Below are positions 9,068 through 17,875 of a stretch of 64,000 nucleotides of DNA, one piece after another. The notes under the pieces were generated by a model, which did not search any database, was not told where the DNA came from, and saw nothing but the letters and a program-made list of their open reading frames with translations. The translations under genes were made by a program, and so were the position numbers. Position 1 is the stretch's first letter; each line of letters opens with the position of its first letter. The stretch covers positions 202,172-266,171 of the forward strand of contig NZ_VDGI01000001.1 of NCBI RefSeq assembly GCF_006861825.1, in the 5' to 3' direction. Source of the stretch: Psychrobacillus vulpis. GTDB lineage: Bacteria > Bacillota > Bacilli > Bacillales_A > Planococcaceae.

Positions 9068-9097
9068 TTTACATATTTACGTGGATTATGTTACTAT
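9068..9097 (+). promoter_or_regulatory. Predicted sigma-A promoter of the T-box leader
   Basis: TTTACA at 9068-9073 and TACTAT at 9092-9097 with an 18-base spacer, about ten bases before the first leader helix. Confidence 0.5.
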
Positions 9098-9107
9098 TGG
9101 TAAAATT

Positions 9108-9397
9108 TAAATGCAGTGAAGAGAAGAGTAAATAAAGAAATTCTTTTGCAGAGAGCTCCGGTTGCTGAAAAGGAGTAAGAATTTTTTATTGAAACAAGCC
9201 TCTGAGCAGTACATTGGAACCAGATATGGGGATGGTGTGACGGGAGCTCCCGTTATAGAGCTTAGGTATACGCAAATCTTGTATTCGCCGTACCGAATGA
9301 GATTAATATGGCGACATATTAATAAACTGGGGTGGTACCACGACTTTCTAAATCTCGTCCCCAAGACAACAGTCTTGGGGGTGAGGTTTTTTTATTT
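9108..9397 (+). promoter_or_regulatory. T-box riboswitch leader
   Basis: The conserved T-box core GGGTGGTACCACG is at 9331-9342, preceded by AATAAACTG. Stem I is recognisable: the 5' strand carries AGTA (9127-9130) and the distal GAGAGCTCCGG segment; the 3' strand returns with ATT-GAA (9188-9193), the loop-E partner. By alignment with known leaders, GAA-A-NNN-R gives CAA (9195-9197) as the specifier codon, followed by CTCTGAGCA of the basal helix. The antiterminator (GGGG with TCGTCCCC) competes with a terminator at 9354-9397 ending in seven T. The TGGT in the T-box predicts a tRNA with discriminator base A, which does not fit tRNA-Gln well, so the amino acid is uncertain. Confidence 0.92.
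9354..9397 (+). terminator. T-box terminator hairpin
   Basis: CTCGTCCCCAAGAC and GTCTTGGGGGTGAG pair around AACA, followed by a T-run; the 5' arm overlaps the antiterminator. Confidence 0.88.
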
Positions 9398-9428
9398 GCA
9401 TTTTTTCAAAAGAAAGGAGAACAACCCA

Positions 9429-10664
9429 ATGTTTAAGAAATTGTTATTAGACTGGAAGTACCCTTCCATATTATTGTTAGGAATAGGAATATCTAATTTT
9501 GGTGCATGGATTTATTTAATTGCACTTAATTTGATCATTTTAGACATGACCAACTCACCACTTGCAGTAGCAGGCCTTTATATTGTTAAACCTCTTGCTA
9601 CACTGTTTACAAATATATGGGCTGGAAGCGTAATTGACCGCATAAATAAACGCAATCTAATGGTAGTTCTTGACCTTTTTCGAGCGTTACTCATAGCAGT
9701 TCTACCTTTAGTTTCTAATCTTTGGATCATATATGCAATCGCCTTTGTTATTAATATGGGCAGTTCTATGTTCGAACCAACATCCATGACCTATATAACA
9801 AAATTAATACCAATAGAGCAAAGAAAACGTTTTAATTCTTTACGCGGTTTAATAGACTCTGGGGCTTTTTTAATCGGCCCAGCTATAGCCGGTATTCTTT
9901 TCCTATTAGACACACCAGTAGTAGCAATTTATATGAATGCAATCGCTCTATTTTTCTCAGGCATCATTACACTATTTATGCCTAATCTAGAAAAGGATAC
10001 TTCCATTAACCAATCGGATACTAATTTATCTTTCGATGTTATCAAAAAGGATTGGCGCATTGTTCTGAATTTCAGTTATCGTTACGCTTACATTATGTTC
10101 ATTTATTTTTTGTTTAGTTGCATAATGGTAATGGCAACAGCTTTAGACTCTCAGGAAGCTGCATTTGCTAAATCAGTACTTTATCTATCTGACAGTGAAT
10201 ATGGTTTTCTAGTAAGTATTGCTGGAGCTGGTATTATTGTAGGTGCAATTGTAAACACGGTTTGTATAAATAAGCTAAAAACATCCTTCCTAATTGGATG
10301 CGGCTCATTGTTTGTCTCCATAGGCTATAATGTTTACGCTTTTTCTAGTTCTTTCTCGATTGCTGCTGTAGGATTTTTTATCCTTGCCTTCTCACTTGCT
10401 TTTGCCAATACTGGGTTTCAAACGTTTTACCAAAACAATATTCCAGTAGATGTAATGGGAAGAATCGGAAGTATATACGGACTATTTGAAGCATGTTTAG
10501 TAATTATGACTACTATTATTATTGGGGTTACAGCACAACTCATCTCTATTCAGCCAGTAGTAATTATAGGATCATTACTAATGCTAGCTATTACAATCCT
10601 ATTATTAGTATTTAGTGTTAAACCTTCTCAAAGTAGGTACTATTCGAATGTAAATGAAGTATGA
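9429..10664 (+). CDS. MFS transporter under T-box control
   Basis: 411 residues with about 12 hydrophobic segments, resembling the DHA3/MFS_3 efflux group. Visible family features are the loop 2-3 motif W-A-G-S-V-I-D-R-I-N-K-R near residue 65, and N-M-G-S-S-M-F-E-P near residue 115. ATG 9429 follows AAAGGAG, just downstream of the T-box terminator; the frame is open further upstream only by chance across the leader. Control by uncharged tRNA suggests transport of an amino acid, peptide or an inhibitor of tRNA charging rather than general drug efflux. The substrate is not shown by the sequence. Confidence 0.88.
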   Translation: MFKKLLLDWKYPSILLLGIGISNFGAWIYLIALNLIILDMTNSPLAVAGLYIVKPLATLFTNIWAGSVIDRINKRNLMVVLDLFRALLIAVLPLVSNLWIIYAIAFVINMGSSMFEPTSMTYITKLIPIEQRKRFNSLRGLIDSGAFLIGPAIAGILFLLDTPVVAIYMNAIALFFSGIITLFMPNLEKDTSINQSDTNLSFDVIKKDWRIVLNFSYRYAYIMFIYFLFSCIMVMATALDSQEAAFAKSVLYLSDSEYGFLVSIAGAGIIVGAIVNTVCINKLKTSFLIGCGSLFVSIGYNVYAFSSSFSIAAVGFFILAFSLAFANTGFQTFYQNNIPVDVMGRIGSIYGLFEACLVIMTTIIIGVTAQLISIQPVVIIGSLLMLAITILLLVFSVKPSQSRYYSNVNEV

Positions 10665-10673
10665 ACTCCAGTT

Positions 10674-10701
10674 GGAGGAAAGTGACCGAGTCACTTCCCT
10701 C
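10674..10701. other. Hairpin without T-run, downstream of the MFS gene
   Basis: GAGGAAAGTGAC and GTCACTTCCCTC pair around CGA but no T-run follows. The remaining bases to 10839 show no gene. Confidence 0.5.
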
Positions 10702-10832
10702 TAAACATTAGCGGTAATCCTGGTCCTTCTAAGAAGAATAACCGTAGATTTCCGCTTGTAACGGAATCCTTGAACCAAAGTCCATGATTACTGATTCATG
10801 ACATACCTAGTTTTTATACTTCCTAATTCTTC

Positions 10833-10872
10833 GAAAAAATACAAGGGGCATGACAATGTCACGCCCCTTGTA
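10833..10872 (-). terminator. Terminator of the mrp operon
   Basis: TACAAGGGGC with GCCCCTTGTA and an inner TGACA/TGTCA pairing; on the minus strand it is followed by ATTTTTTCG and lies after mrpG. Confidence 0.85.
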
Positions 10873-10954
10873 TCCATAAAATTCAGTAATATACAACGTG
10901 ATAAAACATTAGGTACAATTCTAATGCAACTATCTCGTGTAAAATGGCACTGCC

Positions 10955-11314
10955 TTATTTGTCTTCAGGAAAAAGCACTTCTTTCAATGCATCATCCGAG
11001 GAGTTGTCCGTCAGCTTTACTTTAGAACGATACGCTGCTCTTGTAATTAGATGACCTGCAACTGGAGCTGTCAAAAACACAAATACAATTCCTAGTAGCA
11101 ATCTAACACTAATAAAACCTTCGTGCACCCAAAAGTATACAAATGCTCCGGAAAGGGATAATAACACTGCTAAAGTTGAACTTTTCGTCGCTGCATGAGA
11201 TCGAGTATATACATCGGGTAGACGAATAATTCCAAACGCACTTATTACACTCATTATACTTCCGAGAAGTATGAGCAATGCAGCTCCTAGTTCAATTATC
11301 TGACTTGTGTTCAA
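10955..11314 (-). CDS. mrpG: Na+/H+ antiporter subunit G
   Basis: Last gene of the mrp operon; small membrane subunit of the hetero-oligomeric Mrp Na+(K+)/H+ antiporter. About 119 residues with three hydrophobic segments. The family pattern G-I-I-R-L-P-D-V-Y-T-R-S-H-A-A-T-K is visible near residue 30. The frame is open to ATG 11335, but AAGGGGGG lies inside that extension, and TTG 11314 at normal spacing gives MNTSQIIELG. It overlaps the end of mrpF by about 23 bases, indicating coupled translation. Confidence 0.92.
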   Translation of the reverse strand: MNTSQIIELGAALLILLGSIMSVISAFGIIRLPDVYTRSHAATKSSTLAVLLSLSGAFVYFWVHEGFISVRLLLGIVFVFLTAPVAGHLITRAAYRSKVKLTDNSSDDALKEVLFPEDK

Positions 11315-11576
11315 CAATAACCCCCCTTTCCACATATTTTGAAATAGCGATTGTACTTATGAAAGCAAGTATTCCTAAAATAAGAATCGCTTCTAGAAAT
11401 GCCTTTGTTTTTAGCACAATAGAGATAACTGCAATTGATGAAATTAAATTTACACCAATCATATCTAAAGCAACTGTTCGATCGGGCATCGACGGTCCTT
11501 TAATAATTCTATATAGAGCGATTGCAATAGAGAAAGCAAATAATGCAAGTGCAGTTAAAAGTATCTTTTCCACCAT
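11292..11576 (-). CDS. mrpF: Na+/H+ antiporter subunit F
   Basis: 94-residue membrane subunit with three hydrophobic segments; family motif Y-R-I-I-K-G-P-S-M-P-D-R-T-V-A-L-D near residues 22-38. Its ATG overlaps the mrpE stop (TAATG). MrpF is required for Mrp function in other Bacilli, where MrpE, MrpF and MrpG associate with the large A and D subunits. Confidence 0.94.
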   Translation of the reverse strand: MVEKILLTALALFAFSIAIALYRIIKGPSMPDRTVALDMIGVNLISSIAVISIVLKTKAFLEAILILGILAFISTIAISKYVERGVIVEHKSDN

Positions 11577-12058
11577 TAGCGAGTCACCTCCATAATTGCT
11601 TTTTCAAATTTCCCTATCGACCTTAGTACATCAGCTTTTGATTTTTCTAAATCCATCGCATGAATGTAAAACATATCTCCTTCTGGGTTCACTTCCATTA
11701 CAACCGATCCTGGAGTTAGGGTTAATAGCATCGCTAAAGTAGTTATTTCCCAATCCCCGCGGAGTTTAGTTTTATATGTAAAAATACCAGGTTTTATTTT
11801 TAACTTAGGGCTTAATATTTGTTTACTGATTAATACACTCGAGGCAGCTAACTCAGATATGAATATAAAAAACAACTTGATAATAGAAATCAATCTTCTT
11901 AAATAAAATTGTGTTCCAAAAAAACGATGCATTAAAAAGATTATCCCGATTCCAACAAGAAACCCTGAGAAAAACGTTGTAATCTTAAGTTCATCCTCAT
12001 CCTGTAACACCATCCAAAGAAAAGCAATAAATAAATTAAGTAAAAATTGTGCTGGCAT
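11576..12058 (-). CDS. mrpE: Na+/H+ antiporter subunit E
   Basis: 160 residues with N-terminal membrane segments and a C-terminal cytoplasmic domain. The family's L-T-P-G-S-V-V-M-E-V-N-P-E-G motif is near residue 115, followed by Y-I-H-A-M-D. Start ATG 12058 behind GAGGTGAC. Lies 18 bases after mrpD and overlaps mrpF by one base. Confidence 0.94.
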   Translation of the reverse strand: MPAQFLLNLFIAFLWMVLQDEDELKITTFFSGFLVGIGIIFLMHRFFGTQFYLRRLISIIKLFFIFISELAASSVLISKQILSPKLKIKPGIFTYKTKLRGDWEITTLAMLLTLTPGSVVMEVNPEGDMFYIHAMDLEKSKADVLRSIGKFEKAIMEVTR

Positions 12059-12076
12059 TTAGCGTCACCTCTTCCA

Positions 12077-13561
12077 TTACTTGTTTCCACTTAAAACTGC
12101 ATCAATATAAATAGAAGGATTGAATAATGTGTTTGCTGCATCACTCACATAACTAGACAACACTTCAGCCTCAAGTCCAAGGGAAATCGTTCCGATACCA
12201 AGCAGTACAATTGGAATAAGTAATCCTTTCTTCAATGGCAATTCATCTTCCGGGCTAATAATCGTTTCACCAAAGATAGAATTTAAGAAAATACGAAGTA
12301 GCGAATATAATACAACGACACTAGAAATAAATGCGAGAGCTACTAAAACGTATGAGCCGTTTTCAATAGCCCCTTGTCCCACTAGTACTTTTCCAACAAA
12401 TCCACTTAGAGGAGGAATTCCTGCAAGGGAACATGTCACAACAAAAAACATCCAACTAAACAACGGATAATTTCGAATAAGTCCACTCATTTGGTCAAAC
12501 TTTGTTACTCCAGTAAGAACAATCATTGTACCAACAAGTAAAAATAACATCGCTTTGGCAATCATGTCATGAATAATATAGTAAATGGAACCTTCCAACG
12601 ATGTTTGTGTTCCAACAGCCAATCCAATCAACATAAAACCAACCGCTATAACAACATTATATGAAGCTATTTGCCTGACATCTTTATACGCAACTGCACC
12701 CATACATCCGACTATTAAAGTGATTCCAGCCATAATCCCTATTAAGTTATGTGTAATCGAAGGTTCATGGTAGAAAATCAATGTAAATGTGCGGAATAAT
12801 GCATATATCCCTACTTTTGTTAAAAGTGCACCGAATAATGCAGCTATCACTGTTGGAGGGGCACTATAGGATCCTGGTAGCCAGAAAAATAATAGCAATC
12901 CAGCTTTTAAACTAAAAACGATTAAAAAGAGAATACTAACGGTTGTCAAAAGTGGTCCTTGACCTGCTTCTGCAACTCTTTCGGAAATATGAGCCATGTT
13001 CAAAGTTCCCACTGTACCATAAAGATAAGCAAGTGCTACTAAGAAGAACCAAGAAGAAAGTATATTGATCACTACGTATTTAATGGATTCTCTTAATTGT
13101 GCCTTTTCACCACCCAACGTCACTAAAACATAGGACGCTAATAACATCACCTCAAAACAAACAAATAAGTTAAATAAATCACCTGTTAAAAAGGATCCAT
13201 TAACTCCAGCTACTAAAAACAAAATAAATGGGTAGAAAAACATTCTTTCATGTCTTTCTCCGATAGAAGAAAATGCATATATTAAGCAGATAGCCGTCAC
13301 AACACTAGCAGTTAGCACTAGTAATGCAGAAAAAGAATCTGCCACAAATAGAATTCCAAAAGGCGGCTTCCAGCCACCAAAATCTAATCGCATAATACCT
13401 TCTGTTTGAATTCTGTTTAAAATATATACACTAATACAAGCAACTCCAATCATCGTCAGCAAACTAATTATTCGCTGTAAACGAATATACGGACGAAGAA
13501 ATACGAGTAAAACCCCTACCATAATAGGGAGGATTAATGGTAAAACAATAATATTATTCAT
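12077..13561 (-). CDS. mrpD: Na+/H+ antiporter subunit D
   Basis: 494-residue proton-translocating subunit homologous to NuoL/M/N of complex I, with about 14 membrane segments. The central region carries the conserved lysine/histidine channel residues, including S-L-K-A-G-L-L-L-F-F-W-L-P-G-S-Y-S-A-P-P near residue 220 and I-H-D-M-I-A-K-A near residue 330. Conserved Glu in C-F-E-V-M-L-L near residue 137. It overlaps the end of mrpC by 8 bases, indicating coupling. Confidence 0.95.
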   Translation of the reverse strand: MNNIIVLPLILPIMVGVLLVFLRPYIRLQRIISLLTMIGVACISVYILNRIQTEGIMRLDFGGWKPPFGILFVADSFSALLVLTASVVTAICLIYAFSSIGERHERMFFYPFILFLVAGVNGSFLTGDLFNLFVCFEVMLLASYVLVTLGGEKAQLRESIKYVVINILSSWFFLVALAYLYGTVGTLNMAHISERVAEAGQGPLLTTVSILFLIVFSLKAGLLLFFWLPGSYSAPPTVIAALFGALLTKVGIYALFRTFTLIFYHEPSITHNLIGIMAGITLIVGCMGAVAYKDVRQIASYNVVIAVGFMLIGLAVGTQTSLEGSIYYIIHDMIAKAMLFLLVGTMIVLTGVTKFDQMSGLIRNYPLFSWMFFVVTCSLAGIPPLSGFVGKVLVGQGAIENGSYVLVALAFISSVVVLYSLLRIFLNSIFGETIISPEDELPLKKGLLIPIVLLGIGTISLGLEAEVLSSYVSDAANTLFNPSIYIDAVLSGNK

Positions 13562-13892
13562 CGTTTGTTCCTCTCAATGCATGAAGATCATCTGAACCAA
13601 GGTCCTGATATGCCCGATACGCTAACACAAGGATAAAAGCAGTTACTGCAAAGCTAATAACAATTGCAGTTAATATCAATGCTTGTGGAAGTGCATCCGT
13701 ATAAGGTGCATCCGCTTCTTTCAATAAAGGAACACTTCCTTTTTTCAAACCACCCATTGTTAAGATTAGTAAATGGACTGCATGAGAAAATACAGCAGTT
13801 CCTAGAATTACCCGTATAATATTTCTTGAGAGGATTAAATACGTTGCAACTGCAGTTAAAATTCCTATTAAAATAATTATCAACGTTTCCAT
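13554..13892 (-). CDS. mrpC: Na+/H+ antiporter subunit C
   Basis: 112-residue NuoK-like subunit with three membrane segments. The second carries L-T-A-I-V-I-S-F-A-V-T-A-F near residue 75 and D-P-x-P-Q-A-L-I-L-type sequence (D-A-L-P-Q-A-L-I-L). Separated from mrpB by three bases. Confidence 0.94.
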   Translation of the reverse strand: METLIIILIGILTAVATYLILSRNIIRVILGTAVFSHAVHLLILTMGGLKKGSVPLLKEADAPYTDALPQALILTAIVISFAVTAFILVLAYRAYQDLGSDDLHALRGTNDE

Positions 13893-13895
13893 ACG

Positions 13896-14327
13896 CTATT
13901 CATCCTCACTTATACTTAAAATAATCGTAACAACTACTCCTACAACAGCTAACGCTACACCCGCTTCAAAAATGGTTACAGTTGTTAGCTCTGTTTTGCC
14001 GAAAATAGGCAAATCAAAATAGGCAAATGTTTGTGAGAGAAATGGTACTCCTAGTAGCAGTGAACCAAATCCTGTGGAAGTCGCAAGCAATACTCCGAAT
14101 GCAGCAACCATTTTAAAATCGAGAGGAAGACTCTTTTGAACAGATTCTATATCACTCGATAAATACAAAAGCACAAATGCCGAAGCTAATACTAGTCCTC
14201 CGATAAATCCGCCACCAGGCGTATTATGACCTGACAAGAATAAATACACTCCAAAGGTCAATATGATAAATACAACTATTTTAGTCACTGTCCGTAATAT
14301 GACATCATTAATTCTCAATATCTGCAT
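13896..14327 (-). CDS. mrpB: Na+/H+ antiporter subunit B
   Basis: 143-residue stand-alone MrpB with four membrane segments. The signature G-H-N-T-P-G-G-G-F-I-G-G-L is at about residues 32-44. It overlaps the end of mrpA by 20 bases, so translation is probably coupled. Confidence 0.95.
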   Translation of the reverse strand: MQILRINDVILRTVTKIVVFIILTFGVYLFLSGHNTPGGGFIGGLVLASAFVLLYLSSDIESVQKSLPLDFKMVAAFGVLLATSTGFGSLLLGVPFLSQTFAYFDLPIFGKTELTTVTIFEAGVALAVVGVVVTIILSISEDE

Positions 14328-16716
14328 CCTCCTTTTTCGCTCGGAGCTTAATCATAGTGAAAATACCTAAGCCAGCTATAAAGAGAACGACTACCTCTAG
14401 CATCGTATCAAATCCTCGAAAGTCTCCTAATATTGCATTTACAATATTAGCTCCACCTGCTAATTCATATGCATTTTCAAAGTATCGAGAAATTGTTTCA
14501 AACTTCTCGTAGTTCAATACCGAAAATGCAACAAGCATGACAACTACCCCGACACCAATTGAAACAATTGCATTTGTAAGTTTTGTTTTGGAAGATGAGG
14601 TTTCTCTCTTCCACTCTGGTAAAAAGTAAAAGCATAAAAGAAATAATGCAGTCGTTACCGATTCCACTACAAGCTGCGTTAAAGCTAAATCAGGTGCCCG
14701 GAAGATAACGAAAAAGATTGCAATAGAATATCCTAATACACCGTTTAGCAACGTTGCTGTAATCCTTGACTTTGCAAAAAGCATCGCTACAGCAGCAACT
14801 GCCATAACCCCAACTAGTATCGCCTCGTACACTCTTATCGAAGCATCCGTAGATATATCAATAGAAAACGCTCCTGAATAAAACAAAAAGCCTCCAACTG
14901 TTACAATAAAAAACACAAATATATAAACTAAATAGTCACGTAAAAAACCAGTCATATACCCTTTAGTAACAATAGTAGAACCTTTTTCTGTGGATGATAG
15001 CATGCTATTGTATAACATATTAAACGTATACTTTTGCGAAAATAATCCATACACAGGCTTCCATTTCTTAAGTTGGTTATATAATAGAGCCCCAATTACA
15101 ATCACACCAATTGTCATCATAAGTTCCGCATTAAACCCATGCCATGCGTAAATAGAAGGTGTTAGCTCTTTTGGATCTCCAAAAGTAGGATAAACACTTG
15201 CCATCGATGGCTGAAGTATATATTTACCTAATAAGTCTGGGAAAAAGAAAATTCCTACTACAAAAGCACACAATATCAAAGGGGAAATAAGCATACCAAC
15301 TGGTGCTTCATGAATAGGCTTGTCTAATTTTTCTGGTTGTGCTGGACCTAAAAAGGTTTTAATAATGAAAATTAAACAATAAACAAACGTAAAAATACTC
15401 GCTATCCATGCAACAATAGGGAAAATAACACCAAAGGTTTGCAATGAAAAAACATCCGCATTACTAATTTGTACCGTAGCTGCAAAAAACATCTCTTTAC
15501 TTAAGAAGCCATTGAACGGTGGAAGTCCCGCCATCGACAAGCCACCGATCACCGCAATAGTAAATGTAAAAGGCATTAACGTAAATAATCCACCAAGTCT
15601 TCTAATATCACGTGTCCCGAGCTCATGATCGACAATTCCAACGACCATAAATAGCGCTCCTTTAAAAGTGGAATGGTTAATCAAATGAAACAGTGCAGCG
15701 AATGTTGCTTGTGTGTAAATAATAGAATCGGCTGAATAACCAATATTTAGTGCGATCGATCCTAAACCAAGTAGACTCATTATTAAGCCAAGCTGACTAA
15801 TTGTAGAGTAGGCTAGTAAAGCTTTCAAATCAGGTTGACGAACTGCGTTAAAGGAACCCCAAAACATCGTCATCATCCCAATGACACTTACCGACCAAAA
15901 CCAAACTTGGTCCCCTCCAAAAACAGGAGTAAAACGAGCGACTAAGTATATCCCCGCCTTTACCATCGTTGCAGAATGCAAATAAGCACTAACGGGAGTT
16001 GGAGCTTCCATTGCATCTGGAAGCCAAATATGAAATGGGAATTGCGCTGATTTTGTAAAAGCACCTAATAATACTAATATCATCGTTGGAAGAAACAACG
16101 TATGATCTGTGAAATCTCTAATACTTAATACAATCTCTCGAACACTAAATGTACCTGTCATCGTATGTAGCATTATAAATCCTACTAGCATAGCTACTCC
16201 ACCACTTACAGTGATGAGCATTGCTTTTTGAGCTCCTTGTCTTGAGGCTTTACGATGATTCCAGAAGGCAATTAATAAGAAAGAAGAAACACTTGTTAGT
16301 TCCCAAAATACATATAAAACCATTAAGTTGTCTGAAAAAACAACCCCAAGCATGGCACCCATAAATAATAATAAGTAACTATAAAAATGTTGAAGAGATT
16401 CTTTTGTAGAAAGATAGAAAATAGAGTATAGAATGACTAAACTACCTACACCAGTTATAAGTAATCCAAATATCATACTTAGACCATCTAAATAAGTAGT
16501 GAAGTTAATATCTAATGAGGGAATCCAATTATATGTATGGAAGAATGTTTTTCCACTTGCTACCGAGGGAATTAGCCTAGCAAGAAGAATAAACAAAGTG
16601 ATAGGTACTAGCATAACAAACCAACCGATATGGACAAATTTGATACGCCTATACAAAAAAGGTACTAGTGCAGCTATTATAAATGGAAAAATGATTGCAA
16701 AATTAACTGAAAACAA
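14308..16716 (-). CDS. mrpA: Na+/H+ antiporter subunit A
   Basis: 802-residue largest Mrp subunit: an NuoL-like N-terminal antiporter module of about 500 residues followed by MbhD/MbhE-like segments at the C-terminus. Visible family features are the helix with W-E-L-T-S-V-S-S-F-L-L (near residue 140), the F-H-I-W-L-P-D-A-M-E-A-P-T-P-V-S-A-Y-L-H-S-A-T segment (about residues 228-250) and the L-A-Y-S-T-I-S-Q-L-G segment. Start is TTG 16716 behind GTAGGAGG. First gene of mrpABCDEFG, which exports Na+ and supports pH homeostasis. Confidence 0.95.
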   Translation of the reverse strand: MFSVNFAIIFPFIIAALVPFLYRRIKFVHIGWFVMLVPITLFILLARLIPSVASGKTFFHTYNWIPSLDINFTTYLDGLSMIFGLLITGVGSLVILYSIFYLSTKESLQHFYSYLLLFMGAMLGVVFSDNLMVLYVFWELTSVSSFLLIAFWNHRKASRQGAQKAMLITVSGGVAMLVGFIMLHTMTGTFSVREIVLSIRDFTDHTLFLPTMILVLLGAFTKSAQFPFHIWLPDAMEAPTPVSAYLHSATMVKAGIYLVARFTPVFGGDQVWFWSVSVIGMMTMFWGSFNAVRQPDLKALLAYSTISQLGLIMSLLGLGSIALNIGYSADSIIYTQATFAALFHLINHSTFKGALFMVVGIVDHELGTRDIRRLGGLFTLMPFTFTIAVIGGLSMAGLPPFNGFLSKEMFFAATVQISNADVFSLQTFGVIFPIVAWIASIFTFVYCLIFIIKTFLGPAQPEKLDKPIHEAPVGMLISPLILCAFVVGIFFFPDLLGKYILQPSMASVYPTFGDPKELTPSIYAWHGFNAELMMTIGVIVIGALLYNQLKKWKPVYGLFSQKYTFNMLYNSMLSSTEKGSTIVTKGYMTGFLRDYLVYIFVFFIVTVGGFLFYSGAFSIDISTDASIRVYEAILVGVMAVAAVAMLFAKSRITATLLNGVLGYSIAIFFVIFRAPDLALTQLVVESVTTALFLLCFYFLPEWKRETSSSKTKLTNAIVSIGVGVVVMLVAFSVLNYEKFETISRYFENAYELAGGANIVNAILGDFRGFDTMLEVVVLFIAGLGIFTMIKLRAKKEDADIEN

Positions 16717-17102
16717 ATGATAGCCTCCTACTTCAAAATAATATGTGGGAATTCCGAGTTAAATAAGATTGATTTCTTTTTTATGAGATGCTTGACTATA
16801 CTAGAATCTAGTTGCATAATAGGAATCCATATGGAGTCCTTATGTACTTCAGGGGAATTTGAGGTGTTTAACATTGCATGAGTAATTGAAAAGTATGAAA
16901 AATGCTTTTCACTATCGAGTGAAATGACGTTATCATCTATACTGTTGGTACTTTTATCGAGTGAATGTGTATGAATATACACTAAAAATTATACACTAAA
17001 AAAGCCTTACTTGCACTTGAAGTGTTTTATCATTAAACAATTCAACAATTATAAACTTAAAAATAAATACAGAATACTAATAAAAAAGAGGTGTAGACTA
17101 CC
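16717..17102. other. Intergenic region between mrpA and the KdpD-like USP gene
   Basis: 386 bases of AT-rich DNA that must hold both divergent promoters. Near 16976-17000 there is a direct repeat (TATACACTAAAAA twice). An open frame on the minus strand (16728-16982) begins at GTG with no ribosome binding site and resembles nothing I know, so I do not call it. Confidence 0.6.
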
Positions 17103-17786
17103 ATGAAGCATGCTAAAGGTCGAATGGACGAGAGTTTACTAGTCTGCGTATATTATGGACCAAACGGTGAACGTCTGATTAGACGAGGACATAAAATGGC
17201 TTCTATGTTAGATTGCCCACTCTATATATTAACCGTAGATCCACTTCCATACGATGCATTCGACGCTGAAAAATCAGGTTATATTGAACAATGGAGAAAT
17301 CTCGCGGAGGAATTAGAGGTAGAGGAATTTATTATCCGCGATAATGAAAGACGTCCTTCCAGTAAGGTTATTAAAGAAGTTGCTCACCAACTTAATATTA
17401 CCCAAATTGTAATTGGACAAACTGCTCAGAGCAGATGGGAAGAAATTACGAAAGGCTCTTTTATGAATGTTTTATTAAGAGAAATTCCTTTTGTAGACTT
17501 CCACGTTGTGTCTGTGGAACGCTCTGTCAAAGATGAGGAAGATGGCATTTTTGAAAAAGGGGTTCGTGCATATTTAGTTGCAGAAGGTGATACGTATAAA
17601 GTATCCTTCACTTGCGCTAAGAATATGTGTCAAGAAGGAATCTTCTTTAAAGAAATTGGTACTGATTTTGATAATGGAATATTTAAATTTATGCATAACA
17701 ATAAGATGCATCAAGTTCATATTCACGAGAACCTAGTAACAGATTCAACACAAGTTCCCGACGGATGTAGTGTAAAAGCACATTAA
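17103..17786 (+). CDS. Stand-alone KdpD-type universal-stress-protein domain protein
   Basis: 227 residues without membrane segments. The first ~145 residues match the USP domain of the KdpD sensor kinase, with the characteristic I-G-Q-T-A-Q-S-R-W-E-E near residue 105 followed by a conserved L-L-R-E-I segment. The last ~75 residues (G-I-F-E-K-G-V-R-A-Y onward) form an extra domain I do not recognise, with C-A-K-N-M-C as a possible metal or redox pair. KdpD USP domains respond to K+ and, in Staphylococcus, bind cyclic di-AMP. Its divergent position next to mrp suggests a link to cation homeostasis; this is inference. Confidence 0.75.
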   Translation: MKHAKGRMDESLLVCVYYGPNGERLIRRGHKMASMLDCPLYILTVDPLPYDAFDAEKSGYIEQWRNLAEELEVEEFIIRDNERRPSSKVIKEVAHQLNITQIVIGQTAQSRWEEITKGSFMNVLLREIPFVDFHVVSVERSVKDEEDGIFEKGVRAYLVAEGDTYKVSFTCAKNMCQEGIFFKEIGTDFDNGIFKFMHNNKMHQVHIHENLVTDSTQVPDGCSVKAH

Positions 17787-17796
17787 AGTTCTAAAA

Positions 17797-17825
17797 AAGA
17801 AGACTCTAAGAGTCTCCTTTTTTTT
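17797..17825 (+). terminator. Intrinsic terminator after the USP gene
   Basis: AGACTC/GAGTCT hairpin with a tight loop, followed by eight T. Confidence 0.75.
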
Positions 17826-17875
17826 ACAGAACAATTTACAATTGGTCCGTGGATTTTGTATATTGTCCTTGGATG

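Noticed and set aside
16728-16982. 84-codon frame upstream of mrpA on the minus strand
   Set aside because: Begins at GTG with no ribosome binding site, no recognisable domain, and lies in the region that must hold the mrp promoter.
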